From NCBI RefSeq assembly GCF_000172975.1, contig NZ_ABTR02000001.1, positions 248,001 through 312,000 of the forward strand: a stretch of 64,000 nt of DNA. Reading direction: 5' to 3'. Positions 8,844 through 16,471 of this stretch are shown in pieces. Source of the stretch: Dethiosulfovibrio peptidovorans DSM 11002 (GTDB lineage: Bacteria; Synergistota; Synergistia; Synergistales; Dethiosulfovibrionaceae). The translations under genes were made by a program, and so were the position numbers. Below the pieces are notes generated by a model. The model saw only the letters and a list, made by a program, of their open reading frames with translations. It did no database searches and was not told the origin of the DNA. Position 1 is the stretch's first letter. Each line of letters starts with the position of its first letter.

Positions 8844-9284
8844 TTACTCCAACCTGTCGTCCACTACGAATCCGAGCTCGGCCTCTGCGACCACATCGCC
8901 TCCGACCTTTGCCACGGTGGACACCTTGCCTACCTTACCCCTAAGGCGTGTCAGGGTAGCGGTGGTTATCAGCTGATCTCCGGGCCTTACGGGGCGACGG
9001 AAACGGGCCTTGACCACCGACGTAAGGTATACCACCTTGCCCTCGAACTCGGGCTTTGAAAGCAGAACCACTGCTCCAGTCTGTCCCATGGCCTCGATTA
9101 TGAGAACTCCGGGCATGACCGGCTCCCCGGGGAAATGGCCCATGAAGAAGGGCTCGTTTATCGTCACGTTCTTGAGGCCGACCACCCGCTCGAGGTCTGA
9201 CTCCAATATGCGGTCAACCAAAAGGAAGGGGTAACGATGGGGAAGGAACTCCATTATCTTGTTGATGTCGAACATAACGATCAA
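8844..9284 (-). CDS. fabZ: 3-hydroxyacyl-ACP dehydratase FabZ
   Basis: A 146-residue hot-dog-fold dehydratase of type II fatty acid synthesis that removes water from R-3-hydroxyacyl-ACP. The motif PHRYPFLLVD (15-24), the catalytic histidine in GHFPG (His 50) and the glutamate in LIIEAM (Glu 64) are in place. The ATG at 9284 overlaps the lpxC stop as ATGA; a second ATG at 9275 is an alternative start. It competes with LpxA and LpxD for hydroxyacyl-ACP, so co-transcription can balance phospholipid against lipid A. Confidence 0.96.
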   Translation of the reverse strand: MIVMFDINKIMEFLPHRYPFLLVDRILESDLERVVGLKNVTINEPFFMGHFPGEPVMPGVLIIEAMGQTGAVVLLSKPEFEGKVVYLTSVVKARFRRPVRPGDQLITTATLTRLRGKVGKVSTVAKVGGDVVAEAELGFVVDDRLE

Positions 9285-10114
9285 TCCTCCGATATTCTTC
9301 TTTTAGCTATCTCTTTTACCAGTCTCTGATGCATGGAATGGCCGGCTTTAATGGCTATGACGTGGGCGGCAAGGGGCCGACCGAGCAAAACCAGGTCTCC
9401 CAATAGGTCCAGTATCTTATGGCGAACGAACTCGTCCTCGAATCGAAGTCCGCCCTTGGCCAGGACTTTCCGTCCGTCCACCACCATGGCGTTTTCCAGC
9501 GAGCCTCCCAGTGAGAGTCCATTTTTTCTAAGGGTCTCGACGTCCTCCATCATGGCGAAGGTTCGACATGATGCTATCCGGTCGATAAAATTATCACGGC
9601 TAAGGTCCGTAGAGAGGCATTGAGTTCCTATGGCAGTGCCGGGATAGTCTACGACGTAGGTCACCCTCAATCCATCGTAGGGCAGTGCCACCATCGATCT
9701 TCCCGAGGATCGATCGTCTACCGCTACGGGACTGTCCAGCCTGACTGGGTCGAGAAATCCATCTTCAGTCAACCCGGCCCCCGAAAGGGAATCAGCAAAG
9801 GACGATGCGCAACCGTCCATGGCCGGGACTTCTCCTCCGACGACATCCACGGCGACCTCGTCCAGCCCCAATCCGGCAATGGCTCCGAACAGGTGCTCCA
9901 CCGTCCGGATCTTGTAGCCGTCGGGCAAAGTAAGCACGGTCCCTCTTCCGTCGCCGTCCCACTCAAGACGATCTAGTGGAATGAGAGATCCGTCTCGATA
10001 GAGGTTTATCCCCTTTTTGCCGGATGGGAATACCCGAGCAGAACAGTCCACGCCGGAATGGAGACCTACCCCTCGGAAAAGGACCTCTCGATCGAGAAGA
10101 TACCTGGGAAACAC
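9281..10114 (-). CDS. lpxC: UDP-3-O-acyl-N-acetylglucosamine deacetylase
   Basis: A 277-residue LpxC, the zinc deacetylase that commits substrate to lipid A. Zinc ligands are visible as His 74 (in RTVEHLFGA) and His 232 with Asp 236 (in VRHKILDLLGD). The preceding Glu 73 and His 259 (in KAGHSMH) fit the acid-base residues. The start is GTG at 10114 with an upstream GGAGG at about nine bases, one base past the lpxD stop. Slightly shorter than the enterobacterial enzyme, which is normal outside proteobacteria. Confidence 0.96.
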   Translation of the reverse strand: MFPRYLLDREVLFRGVGLHSGVDCSARVFPSGKKGINLYRDGSLIPLDRLEWDGDGRGTVLTLPDGYKIRTVEHLFGAIAGLGLDEVAVDVVGGEVPAMDGCASSFADSLSGAGLTEDGFLDPVRLDSPVAVDDRSSGRSMVALPYDGLRVTYVVDYPGTAIGTQCLSTDLSRDNFIDRIASCRTFAMMEDVETLRKNGLSLGGSLENAMVVDGRKVLAKGGLRFEDEFVRHKILDLLGDLVLLGRPLAAHVIAIKAGHSMHQRLVKEIAKRRISED

Positions 10115-10115
10115 G

Positions 10116-11132
10116 TCAACTATCCTCCGATAGAAGCCGCTCCAGACGCTTCACCCTGTCGAAGAGATCCCCTATTCTAGCGACGTAAGCATCCTGTCGG
10201 AGCTTCGAACGGTGATTCCTGGCGGGGAAACCGGAGACGAGAGAACCGGAGGGGAGGTCTTTGGTGACCCCTCCCAGGGCGGCGACAATAGAGTCCGACC
10301 CTACCCTGGTATGGTCCTGCACCCCGGACCGGGCCGCCATAACGACCCTGTCCTCCAGGACGGCGCTTCCTGCTATTCCCACCTGAGCGGCCAATAGACA
10401 GTCTTTACCGATAAAAGCGTTGTGCCCTATCTGTATGTGGTTGTCTATTTTTGTTCCCTCGCCTATGACCGTATCTCCGATGGTGCCTCTGTCGATGGAG
10501 GTGTTGGCCCCTATCTCGACATCGTCGCAGATCCGAACTCCACCTATCTGTGGAACCTTGACGACCCGGCGCCCCTCGGAGGCAGGTATATGTCCGAAGC
10601 CGTCCGCTCCTATGACGACGTTGCCGTGAATAAGGGCCCTTTTGCCGATGGAACATCCCTGATATATAACGACACCTGGCTCTATCACCGAGTCCTCGCC
10701 GATGGAGACTCCCCTCCCCACGAAAACGTTCGCTCTGAGAACCGCCCCGGCCGACACCGAGGTCCCTTCGGACAGAACGCAGAGAGGTCCTATGGAGGCG
10801 TTTTCGTCCACGTGGGCGGATCGATGGATCACAGCCGAGGGGTCTATTCCCGCCTGAACGGTCGCTTTTTCCTGAAAAAGCCCTAGCAGGACGGCCATGG
10901 CCAGTCGTGGTTCCCGAACGGAGATGCCTCTTCTGCCGTCGGAAAACACCTCTTCTTTACCGACTATCGACACCCCGCCGGGGATATCCTTCAATACCTT
11001 TCCGTCCAGGACCACCACTATGCTGTCCCCGGAGGCACCCTCCGGGGTGGAGACTCTGCCGATCAGGACATCCCCGTTTCCTATACATCGGCCCTCCAGT
11101 ATCTCGGAAAGCTGACTCAGACTGTAAGACAT
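10116..11132 (-). CDS. lpxD: UDP-3-O-acylglucosamine N-acyltransferase
   Basis: A protein of about 338 residues. LpxD adds the second hydroxyacyl chain at the 2-amino group of the LpxC product. A short N-terminal uridine-binding domain (MSYSLSQLSEILEG onward) is followed by hexapeptide repeats over about residues 90-290, with HGNVVIGADGFGHIP containing the expected catalytic histidine, and a C-terminal helix. The ATG at 11132 is preferred because GAGGAGAG lies just upstream and the family begins there; an in-frame codon at 11192 would run into the preceding gene. The order lpxD-lpxC-fabZ-lpxA follows the exported-protein gene. Confidence 0.94.
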   Translation of the reverse strand: MSYSLSQLSEILEGRCIGNGDVLIGRVSTPEGASGDSIVVVLDGKVLKDIPGGVSIVGKEEVFSDGRRGISVREPRLAMAVLLGLFQEKATVQAGIDPSAVIHRSAHVDENASIGPLCVLSEGTSVSAGAVLRANVFVGRGVSIGEDSVIEPGVVIYQGCSIGKRALIHGNVVIGADGFGHIPASEGRRVVKVPQIGGVRICDDVEIGANTSIDRGTIGDTVIGEGTKIDNHIQIGHNAFIGKDCLLAAQVGIAGSAVLEDRVVMAARSGVQDHTRVGSDSIVAALGGVTKDLPSGSLVSGFPARNHRSKLRQDAYVARIGDLFDRVKRLERLLSEDS

Positions 11133-11161
11133 ATAAAGCTCTCTCCTCTCGACGACCGATC

Positions 11162-12466
11162 CTAGAGATCTCCTACGGCACGAAGACTCCACCGGTCGTC
11201 GTAACTATCGTCGTAATTGATTTCCACCGAGACGACCTGGTTTATCCTGTATCCCAGGGCCAGCTGGCTTTCGTCGTTCTCGCTGTAACGGCACCAGAAA
11301 TAAGGTCCCTTTCTGTTTCCCCTAACCCACAATCTATACCAAAGTTCGTCGTCGGGATCGACGTATTCGACGCCTATCCAGACCGGATCGACCAGACCCC
11401 ATCTAAGGCCCATGCGGCTCTCGAGACTCCAGTTTTCCAGGTCGACCAGGAATTCTCCGTAAAGCTCTGACTCCCAGCGGGGGACCAGCTTGACGAAACG
11501 GCCCAGATGAAGCCCCAGTTCGGGAGATCTGCCGTTTGCACCGGCCTGAGCGGCCAGCCAGGCCCTGAGGACGTAGCGACGGCTCTCCACCAATGCGTCC
11601 ACCTTGGTTATCTGACTGGGAACCACCGATAGGCTGACGTCGGACCTGGAGTTGGAGACGGTGTTTCTCTTCTCTATCATGGCTTTGGCCCATAGGTCCA
11701 AGGCTTCGCCGTGAGATTCGATCCACGATACGGGAAGCCCCATCACAGGAGAAAGATCCTTCAGCAAAGACTCTTTCAGCCTATCCATGAGTATGTTGGG
11801 CAACGTCCCGGAATATATGGCCGGATCCGTGGCCAAAACATAGGGAGGCTCGGGAGTGACGGTCAACTCGAGGAGAACTCCGCCATCCTTAAGTCGGACG
11901 ACGGCGCCACCTCTCCAGCCGGGCATTCTATCTTCCATAACGGATCGAAGCTCCGCCCTGAAGGCATCGTCTCCCCAAGTCAGTGCCTGATAGGGCACGC
12001 CGGACAGTTTACCCAACATCTCCAATTTGACCGATTGGAGATCGTCTGCCATCCACAGAGAGAAGGGTTCCTTCAGCTCCGGCGATAGGAACTCGACCTG
12101 CCAGGAAAGGACCTTTTTGGCCGACAGGATTATGGACGGATTGCTCCGCCCGTTTTTTACGACTTCGACGTCGTAACCGTTGAAAAGCCGGCCGGAGACG
12201 AGTCCAAGGGTATCCACCGCCCGTGAGCGGGACAGTCCGCTTCTAGAAAGCTCGGACCATACGGCATCCACCGCCCTCTCCGCCGCGGCGGAGATCCATA
12301 GCGGTGCGCCGGAGACCTTTATCTCGGATCCCAACGCAGGCAAGACCGAGGACGAAAAAAGGAGGGCCAGGGCGACAGTGACGGCCGCCACAGCCCCCCT
12401 AAGGCCCTTCTCTCGACCTCGATCAGAAAATTTCGCCAAACCCGAAGTGGAACTGCGAATCGTCAT
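11162..12466 (-). CDS. Exported protein of unknown function downstream of bamA
   Basis: I do not recognise this protein of up to 434 residues. A basic stretch followed by a hydrophobic run (about residues 25-45, AAVTVALALLFSSSVLPALG) is a signal peptide. The mature part begins with a mixed helical region. The last 100 residues are rich in alternating aromatic and charged residues (for example YRLWVRGNRKGPYFWCRY), which suggests beta strands of an outer-membrane barrel. The start is uncertain: the ATG at 12466 overlaps bamA by 44 bases, and a TTG at 12439 or an internal GTG would also keep the signal peptide. Position directly between bamA and lpxD suggests an envelope role, which is inference. 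Confidence 0.7.
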   Translation of the reverse strand: MTIRSSTSGLAKFSDRGREKGLRGAVAAVTVALALLFSSSVLPALGSEIKVSGAPLWISAAAERAVDAVWSELSRSGLSRSRAVDTLGLVSGRLFNGYDVEVVKNGRSNPSIILSAKKVLSWQVEFLSPELKEPFSLWMADDLQSVKLEMLGKLSGVPYQALTWGDDAFRAELRSVMEDRMPGWRGGAVVRLKDGGVLLELTVTPEPPYVLATDPAIYSGTLPNILMDRLKESLLKDLSPVMGLPVSWIESHGEALDLWAKAMIEKRNTVSNSRSDVSLSVVPSQITKVDALVESRRYVLRAWLAAQAGANGRSPELGLHLGRFVKLVPRWESELYGEFLVDLENWSLESRMGLRWGLVDPVWIGVEYVDPDDELWYRLWVRGNRKGPYFWCRYSENDESQLALGYRINQVVSVEINYDDSYDDRWSLRAVGDL

Positions 12467-14156
12467 CGCCGTTCGCGTAATCCAGACGCAGGTTGCCCAG
12501 AGGGGTGTTGACCCTCACCCCGAAACCGTAGTCGTCTATCATGTCGGAGAAGCTCATCTCGGTGTTTCCTATATCGTAGAACAGTACGAAGGAGAAGGCC
12601 TCCTCTATGGGAACGTGGAGCTCGAAGTTACCGAGAAGCATTTCCTCTCCCTTGAACTGGCCCGATTCGTACCCCCTCAGGGTGGTAGAACCGCCCATTT
12701 CGTAGCGCTCCATCCAGGGGATGGAACCGCTGGAGGAACCGGCCTTGATCCTGGCAGCTATGTACACCGGGTTGTCTTTCTTGACGTTTATGTCGACCAG
12801 ATCCTCTACGTCCTTGATGGGAAGAAAGGCCTTGCCCTCGAACCAATATTTGGTGAAGGACCAGTCTCCGCCAAGAAGCTCCATGGCGTGCTCGACCGCG
12901 ATGATCTCGATATCGCCCTTTCTGTAGCTGAGGTAGGGATCCAGGTTGTTTCTGGATACCTTTCCCTCCGCGGAGAAGGTGGTGCCGCTAGTGCCGCCGT
13001 TAGCGGTGGCATCGTCAAAATCAGACCTGGAGCCGCTCTTGAAGTCTACTTCACTGTCGTGCCAGTCGAGCGTGACGAACCAGCTGAGCTTATCGTCGCC
13101 CTTGAACTTCTTTCCAGCTCCGATATAGCCGCCCTTGCGCTTTTCGTCGTATTCGAAGAGCTCTACGTCGGTGGCGATGCTGTTGTCCCAGTAGGATCTG
13201 TCCTCGTACTCCCTGCTATAAACGCCTATCTTCCAGGCGTAGGTTTTATCGTCCATGTAGTTGTCGGAGAGACTGGCCCAGTACCCCTCGTAATCTCCGG
13301 CTTCGAAGCCCACGTCCAGGTTCACGCCCCGGCCCGCCAGGTTGGAGTCGCCGTAGGAAACACCGCCTCCCCAGCCGCTGCTGGAACCGTGGCTGATAGA
13401 AAAGGTTACCCTGCCGGTCTTCTGTTCCTTAACGGTAAGGATGAGGTCCATGTCTCCCGATCCGTCCTCGGAGGGTTCAAAACCTACGCTGACATCCTCG
13501 AAATAGCCGAGCGCCCTTATCTTGTTGAGGGAGTGTCGAAGCCTGATGGAGTTAAACAGGTCGCCCTCCTCTACATCGATGACCCGACGGACGACGTAGG
13601 TCTTGGTCTTTCTGTTGCCCTGAATGACGATCTCTCCGATTCGGGGCTCCAGTATGTAGACCTTGACTATGCCGCCCTCGACCTGAACGTCCTCGATACG
13701 CATCATGACGTAACCGTCTTCCTGAAACTTGTCCCTTATCCTCTGAAGGTCGTGGCGGAAAAAGACCCGGTTGAAGACCGTTCCAGGAGTGGTGAATACC
13801 TGCTTCATCAGGTCTTCTTCGCTGTAGACGGTATTACCTACGAACTCGACCTTTTCGACCACGGGGTTCTCGGTTACCACATAGGTGACAGCCGCCCCTC
13901 CGTTATATGGGTCTATCTTGGCATCCACATAGGAAAAAAATCCCAGGCCGTAGATGGCCTCTATGTCCTTCTTGAGGACATCCTGATCCAGGGGCTCTCC
14001 TATCTCTGTCTGTACGACCCCGAGAATATGCTGGGAGACGACCTCCTCGTTTCCCTGAACGTCTATCATGGTGACCACTGGCGCAGCGGTGGCTACCGAA
14101 AAAAACGCAGTTACCAGTCCTATGGCTAAAAGCAAAGATACCGACGGTCGCCTCAC
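12423..14156 (-). CDS. bamA: Outer-membrane protein assembly factor BamA
   Basis: A 577-residue Omp85 protein that inserts beta-barrel proteins into the outer membrane. A signal peptide (1-24, ending ATAA) is followed by three POTRA domains (about 27-98, 99-175, 176-255) and a barrel over roughly 265-577 that ends in phenylalanine, the usual outer-membrane signature. Proteobacterial BamA has five POTRA domains and about 800 residues, so this is a short form. GTG start at 14156 with GGAGAGG upstream. Its position at the head of the lipid A genes links the two halves of outer-membrane building. Confidence 0.93.
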   Translation of the reverse strand: MRRPSVSLLLAIGLVTAFFSVATAAPVVTMIDVQGNEEVVSQHILGVVQTEIGEPLDQDVLKKDIEAIYGLGFFSYVDAKIDPYNGGAAVTYVVTENPVVEKVEFVGNTVYSEEDLMKQVFTTPGTVFNRVFFRHDLQRIRDKFQEDGYVMMRIEDVQVEGGIVKVYILEPRIGEIVIQGNRKTKTYVVRRVIDVEEGDLFNSIRLRHSLNKIRALGYFEDVSVGFEPSEDGSGDMDLILTVKEQKTGRVTFSISHGSSSGWGGGVSYGDSNLAGRGVNLDVGFEAGDYEGYWASLSDNYMDDKTYAWKIGVYSREYEDRSYWDNSIATDVELFEYDEKRKGGYIGAGKKFKGDDKLSWFVTLDWHDSEVDFKSGSRSDFDDATANGGTSGTTFSAEGKVSRNNLDPYLSYRKGDIEIIAVEHAMELLGGDWSFTKYWFEGKAFLPIKDVEDLVDINVKKDNPVYIAARIKAGSSSGSIPWMERYEMGGSTTLRGYESGQFKGEEMLLGNFELHVPIEEAFSFVLFYDIGNTEMSFSDMIDDYGFGVRVNTPLGNLRLDYANGDDDSQFHFGFGEIF

Positions 14157-14188
14157 AAGACCCTCTCCTTCCGGATATTAGTTCATCT

Positions 14189-14776
14189 CTATTCCAACAG
14201 GACGGGACCGTCGTCGGTCCTCAGTGCCCTCTGTCCAATTTTCATAAGCTCTATAAATTGATCCAACGGAACCTCGCCTTCGAAAACCCCGTCTTTTACC
14301 GATCTCCCTGTTTTTTCGACCTTTACGGCCCTCATGGAGACCCGATCCGGCTGGTTCTTCCGAATCGCAGGGACCTCCGGAGCCCGTTCCGGGACGTTCG
14401 CACTGCTGAGGTTTTTTCTCAACATAAGCAGCATTTCCCTCTCGTCTCTAGTGACCAGCTCCAGGAGGGCTTTCTGGTCCTCCCATGCGAGGGAGGATCT
14501 CACGGCCCTGCGGACTGGCTCCGGCATCGAGACGGGAAAGGCCGCCACCAAGACGAAAACGGCCGCGGCGACCGAGGCACCTATGGACCGGGAGATTCGG
14601 CGAGTTCGCACCTTGGATCTGCTGCCGTCCACGATGGACCAAAGCTCTCTCCTAGCCGTCTCCAGCTCCGCCGAGGCACATTCCATATCGGCCAACGCGT
14701 TTTCCCAAGAACGAGACTTACATGCCACCAGACAACGTTCCAACCATCGTTGAACTTTTTTTATCTTTCCGTCCAT
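14189..14776 (-). CDS. Single-pass membrane protein, possible anti-sigma factor
   Basis: A 195-residue protein of unknown family. It has about 62 charged N-terminal residues, a positive patch (RSKVRTRRISR), one membrane helix at about 65-81 (IGASVAAAVFVLVAAF) and about 110 further residues expected outside the membrane. The ATG at 14776 is chosen for its GGGAGG site; an in-frame TTG at 14794 is less likely. It lies 52 bases downstream of a small sigma factor gene, and a cytoplasmic domain plus one helix plus periplasmic domain is the usual build of anti-sigma factors. That function is inference; no zinc-finger motif is evident. Confidence 0.65.
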   Translation of the reverse strand: MDGKIKKVQRWLERCLVACKSRSWENALADMECASAELETARRELWSIVDGSRSKVRTRRISRSIGASVAAAVFVLVAAFPVSMPEPVRRAVRSSLAWEDQKALLELVTRDEREMLLMLRKNLSSANVPERAPEVPAIRKNQPDRVSMRAVKVEKTGRSVKDGVFEGEVPLDQFIELMKIGQRALRTDDGPVLLE

Positions 14777-14828
14777 AAGAGGACCCTCCCGCAAAATAAG
14801 GTATCATCCTACGTAAAAGTATCCCCGA

Positions 14829-15398
14829 TCAGCCCCTAGAAGTGGCATCCTTCGGAGTAAGCCACGATTTCAGCCAGCCTAAGGCCTTTCTCCTGAGTCT
14901 GTAGACGTGGCTGACGTCTATATTCTCCTCCATTGCCACATCCTTGGCATTGCGGCCCTCCATTATCAGATCGGACAGTATCCTGGCCTCTCTCTCCGGC
15001 AGGTGTCTCAGTCCGTCCTTTAGATCCAATACGGCGTCTATAGTCTCCGACGACATTGGGTCCCGAAGTTCCTCGTCGAAGCTATCCATGGGGAGGGGGG
15101 CCTTGGCCTCCTTCCTCTGGAGATAGTTCAACATCTGACCTCTTATTCTGTAGTAACCGTAGGTTGTGAAACGGAAACCTCTGGACGGGTCGAAGCTGTC
15201 TATTCCCTTTATGAGGGCCATCATTCCCTCTTGGATCAGGTCGGGGTATATGTCTCCACCGACGTTGAACTTCTTGGCGATCCAGAAGACCAAGGGACGA
15301 TAGGCCAATATTAGATCTTCCCTTGCGGAGGGATCTCCGTCCTCTAGGGACGACCAAAGCCGTCGTTCTTCCTCTTCGGCTAGACGGTTTCCCTCCAT
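14829..15398 (-). CDS. RNA polymerase sigma factor of the sigma-70 family
   Basis: A 189-residue sigma factor. Region 2 covers about 27-96, with DLIQEGMMALIKGIDSFDP and a core-binding/-10 segment around FRFTTYGYYRIRGQML. A short acidic linker follows, and region 4 with a helix-turn-helix lies at about 125-180 (LPEREARILSDLI, NAKDVAMEENIDVSHVYRLR). It lacks region 1.1 and a full region 3, like small alternative factors of the SigH or ECF size class. It sits between a phosphatase gene and the membrane protein that may be its anti-sigma factor, just before bamA. Target promoters cannot be read from the window. Confidence 0.85.
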   Translation of the reverse strand: MEGNRLAEEEERRLWSSLEDGDPSAREDLILAYRPLVFWIAKKFNVGGDIYPDLIQEGMMALIKGIDSFDPSRGFRFTTYGYYRIRGQMLNYLQRKEAKAPLPMDSFDEELRDPMSSETIDAVLDLKDGLRHLPEREARILSDLIMEGRNAKDVAMEENIDVSHVYRLRRKALGWLKSWLTPKDATSRG

Positions 15399-15418
15399 AG
15401 CGACGCCCCCTTTTCTAA

Positions 15419-15466
15419 ATAGTCCCGAAGGTTATTTTACCAGCTAAGAGGGAAAAAGGGGACTAT
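15419..15466. repeat. Spaced inverted repeat upstream of the sigma factor gene
   Basis: The arms ATAGTCCC (15419-15426) and GGGACTAT (15459-15466) are perfect inverted copies separated by 32 bases. They fill most of the 68-base gap between the phosphatase stop and the sigma factor start. There is no U-run after the second arm, so a terminator is not obvious. It could be an operator or a weak hairpin. Confidence 0.4.
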
Positions 15467-16114
15467 CTAAAAGGACAAAGGAAGCTTTGTCCCTACCTCC
15501 ACAACTTGATGAAGGCTGTCGTTGAAGAACATCAGAGAGGGGCTTCCTCTCCAGAAAGAGACTCCCACCATGGCGCAGTTATCCAGACGGAAACGCCAGA
15601 CGGAGGAGTCGGGCAGCGAAAAGAGGGAGGCCACGATCGCTCGAATCAGCCCTCCGTGGGTTACGGCCATCACCCTCTCTGCGTCGCAGGACAGAACCCT
15701 GGAGACCACCCGTTTTGCCCTTTCTCGAACCTTCTCGAAAGGCTCGCCTCCCGGGGGAGTCCATGAACCGGGATCATTCCGCCAGCCCTCGTAGTCGTCG
15801 GAATAGGCATCCATGACCTCGCCTACAGACATGCCTTCCCAGGCTCCGAAGGAGATCTCCCTCAGGTCGTCCATAACGGAGAGTTCCGGCCCACCTTGCC
15901 ACCTTTCGGAGACTATCTCGGCGGTTCTGAAGGCCCTTAGGAGCGGACTTACGAGACACACGTCGGGAACCCATTCGTTCAATCTGTCGGCGGTCTTTTC
16001 CGCCTGGAGCTCTCCCGTTTCGTTGAGAGGTATATCCATGGAGCCCTGGTATTTAAAGGCGACGTTCCAGTCCGTCTGGCCGTGGCGCAGGAGAAGAAGT
16101 TTTTTTTCGTCCAC
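15467..16114 (-). CDS. Histidine phosphatase family protein (phosphoglycerate mutase-like)
   Basis: A protein of about 215 residues from a GTG at 16114, preceded by AAAGGAGA. The N-terminal LLLRHGQTDWN holds the catalytic RHG histidine, DLREISFGAWEGM carries the second conserved segment and VTHGGLIRAI the second histidine. This branch includes alpha-ribazole phosphatase (CobC), acid phosphatases and phosphoglycerate mutase-like enzymes; the substrate cannot be read from sequence. An in-frame extension to 16240 would translate through the tRNA-Thr gene and is rejected. It stands alone after the tRNA terminator, with no cobalamin gene nearby. Confidence 0.85.
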   Translation of the reverse strand: MDEKKLLLLRHGQTDWNVAFKYQGSMDIPLNETGELQAEKTADRLNEWVPDVCLVSPLLRAFRTAEIVSERWQGGPELSVMDDLREISFGAWEGMSVGEVMDAYSDDYEGWRNDPGSWTPPGGEPFEKVRERAKRVVSRVLSCDAERVMAVTHGGLIRAIVASLFSLPDSSVWRFRLDNCAMVGVSFWRGSPSLMFFNDSLHQVVEVGTKLPLSF

Positions 16115-16137
16115 CAAGAAATCTCCTTTCGAGAGAT

Positions 16138-16162
16138 AAAAAAAAGGCCCCCGGTCGAGGCC
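16138..16162 (-). terminator. Intrinsic terminator of the tRNA operon
   Basis: On the minus strand the sequence reads GGCCTC-loop-GGGGCC followed by eight T residues. It begins 17 bases after the encoded CCA of tRNA-Thr, so it ends the Lys-Glu-Thr transcript before the phosphatase gene. Confidence 0.82.
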
Positions 16163-16179
16163 GAGAACCCTGAGATCAC

Positions 16180-16255
16180 TGGAGCCGGTGTGCAGATTTG
16201 AACTGCAGACCTGCGCATTACGAGTGCGCTGCTCTACCAACTGAGCTACACCGGC
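16180..16255 (-). tRNA. tRNA-Thr (anticodon CGT)
   Basis: A 76-base cloverleaf: acceptor GCCGGTG pairs with CACCGGC, discriminator T and an encoded CCA. The anticodon stem is GCGCA/TGCGC around loop CTCGTAA, giving anticodon CGT for the ACG codon. It is the last of three tRNAs in one transcript. Confidence 0.96.
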
Positions 16256-16262
16256 CAGAAAA

Positions 16263-16338
16263 TGGCGGTCCCAGCGGGATTTGAACCCGCGTCGCCGCCG
16301 TGAAAGGGCGGTGTCCTAGACCCCTGGACGATGGGACC
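16263..16338 (-). tRNA. tRNA-Glu (anticodon TTC)
   Basis: A 76-base gene with acceptor GGTCCCA/TGGGACC, discriminator G and encoded CCA. The anticodon arm CCGCC-CTTTCAC-GGCGG gives TTC. It lies 7 bases from tRNA-Thr and 3 bases from tRNA-Lys. Confidence 0.96.
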
Positions 16339-16341
16339 GCT

Positions 16342-16417
16342 TGGTGAGCCGTGTGGGATTCGAACCCACGACACCCGGATTAAAAGTCCGGTGCTCTGCC
16401 AACTGAGCTAACGGCTC
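16342..16417 (-). tRNA. tRNA-Lys (anticodon TTT)
   Basis: A 76-base gene with acceptor GAGCCGT/ACGGCTC, discriminator A and encoded CCA. The anticodon arm CCGGA-CTTTTAA-TCCGG gives TTT. It is first in the tRNA operon, 26 bases downstream of the -10 box. Confidence 0.96.
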
Positions 16418-16442
16418 TTCTGCATTCCGGGAACGCTTGGGT

Positions 16443-16471
16443 ATCTTACTGTCTCAGTCCAAGGTTGTCAA
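16443..16471 (-). promoter_or_regulatory. Sigma-70 type promoter of the tRNA operon
   Basis: On the minus strand TTGACA (16471-16466), a 17-base spacer and TAAGAT (16448-16443). The -35 box contains the TGA stop codon of the preceding DUF501-like gene, so the two units are packed with no spare DNA. The expected start is about seven bases after the -10, roughly 18 bases before tRNA-Lys. Confidence 0.8.

Noticed and set aside
12180-14129. Long plus-strand open frame (649 codons) opposite bamA
   Set aside because: It is an antisense shadow. bamA on the minus strand has a signal peptide, POTRA repeats and a barrel ending in Phe; the plus-strand product has no recognisable domain and no ribosome site.
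15467-16240. Phosphatase start at 16240
   Set aside because: The extra N-terminal residues are a translation of the tRNA-Thr gene and the terminator; the GTG at 16114 has a good ribosome site and the family N-terminus.
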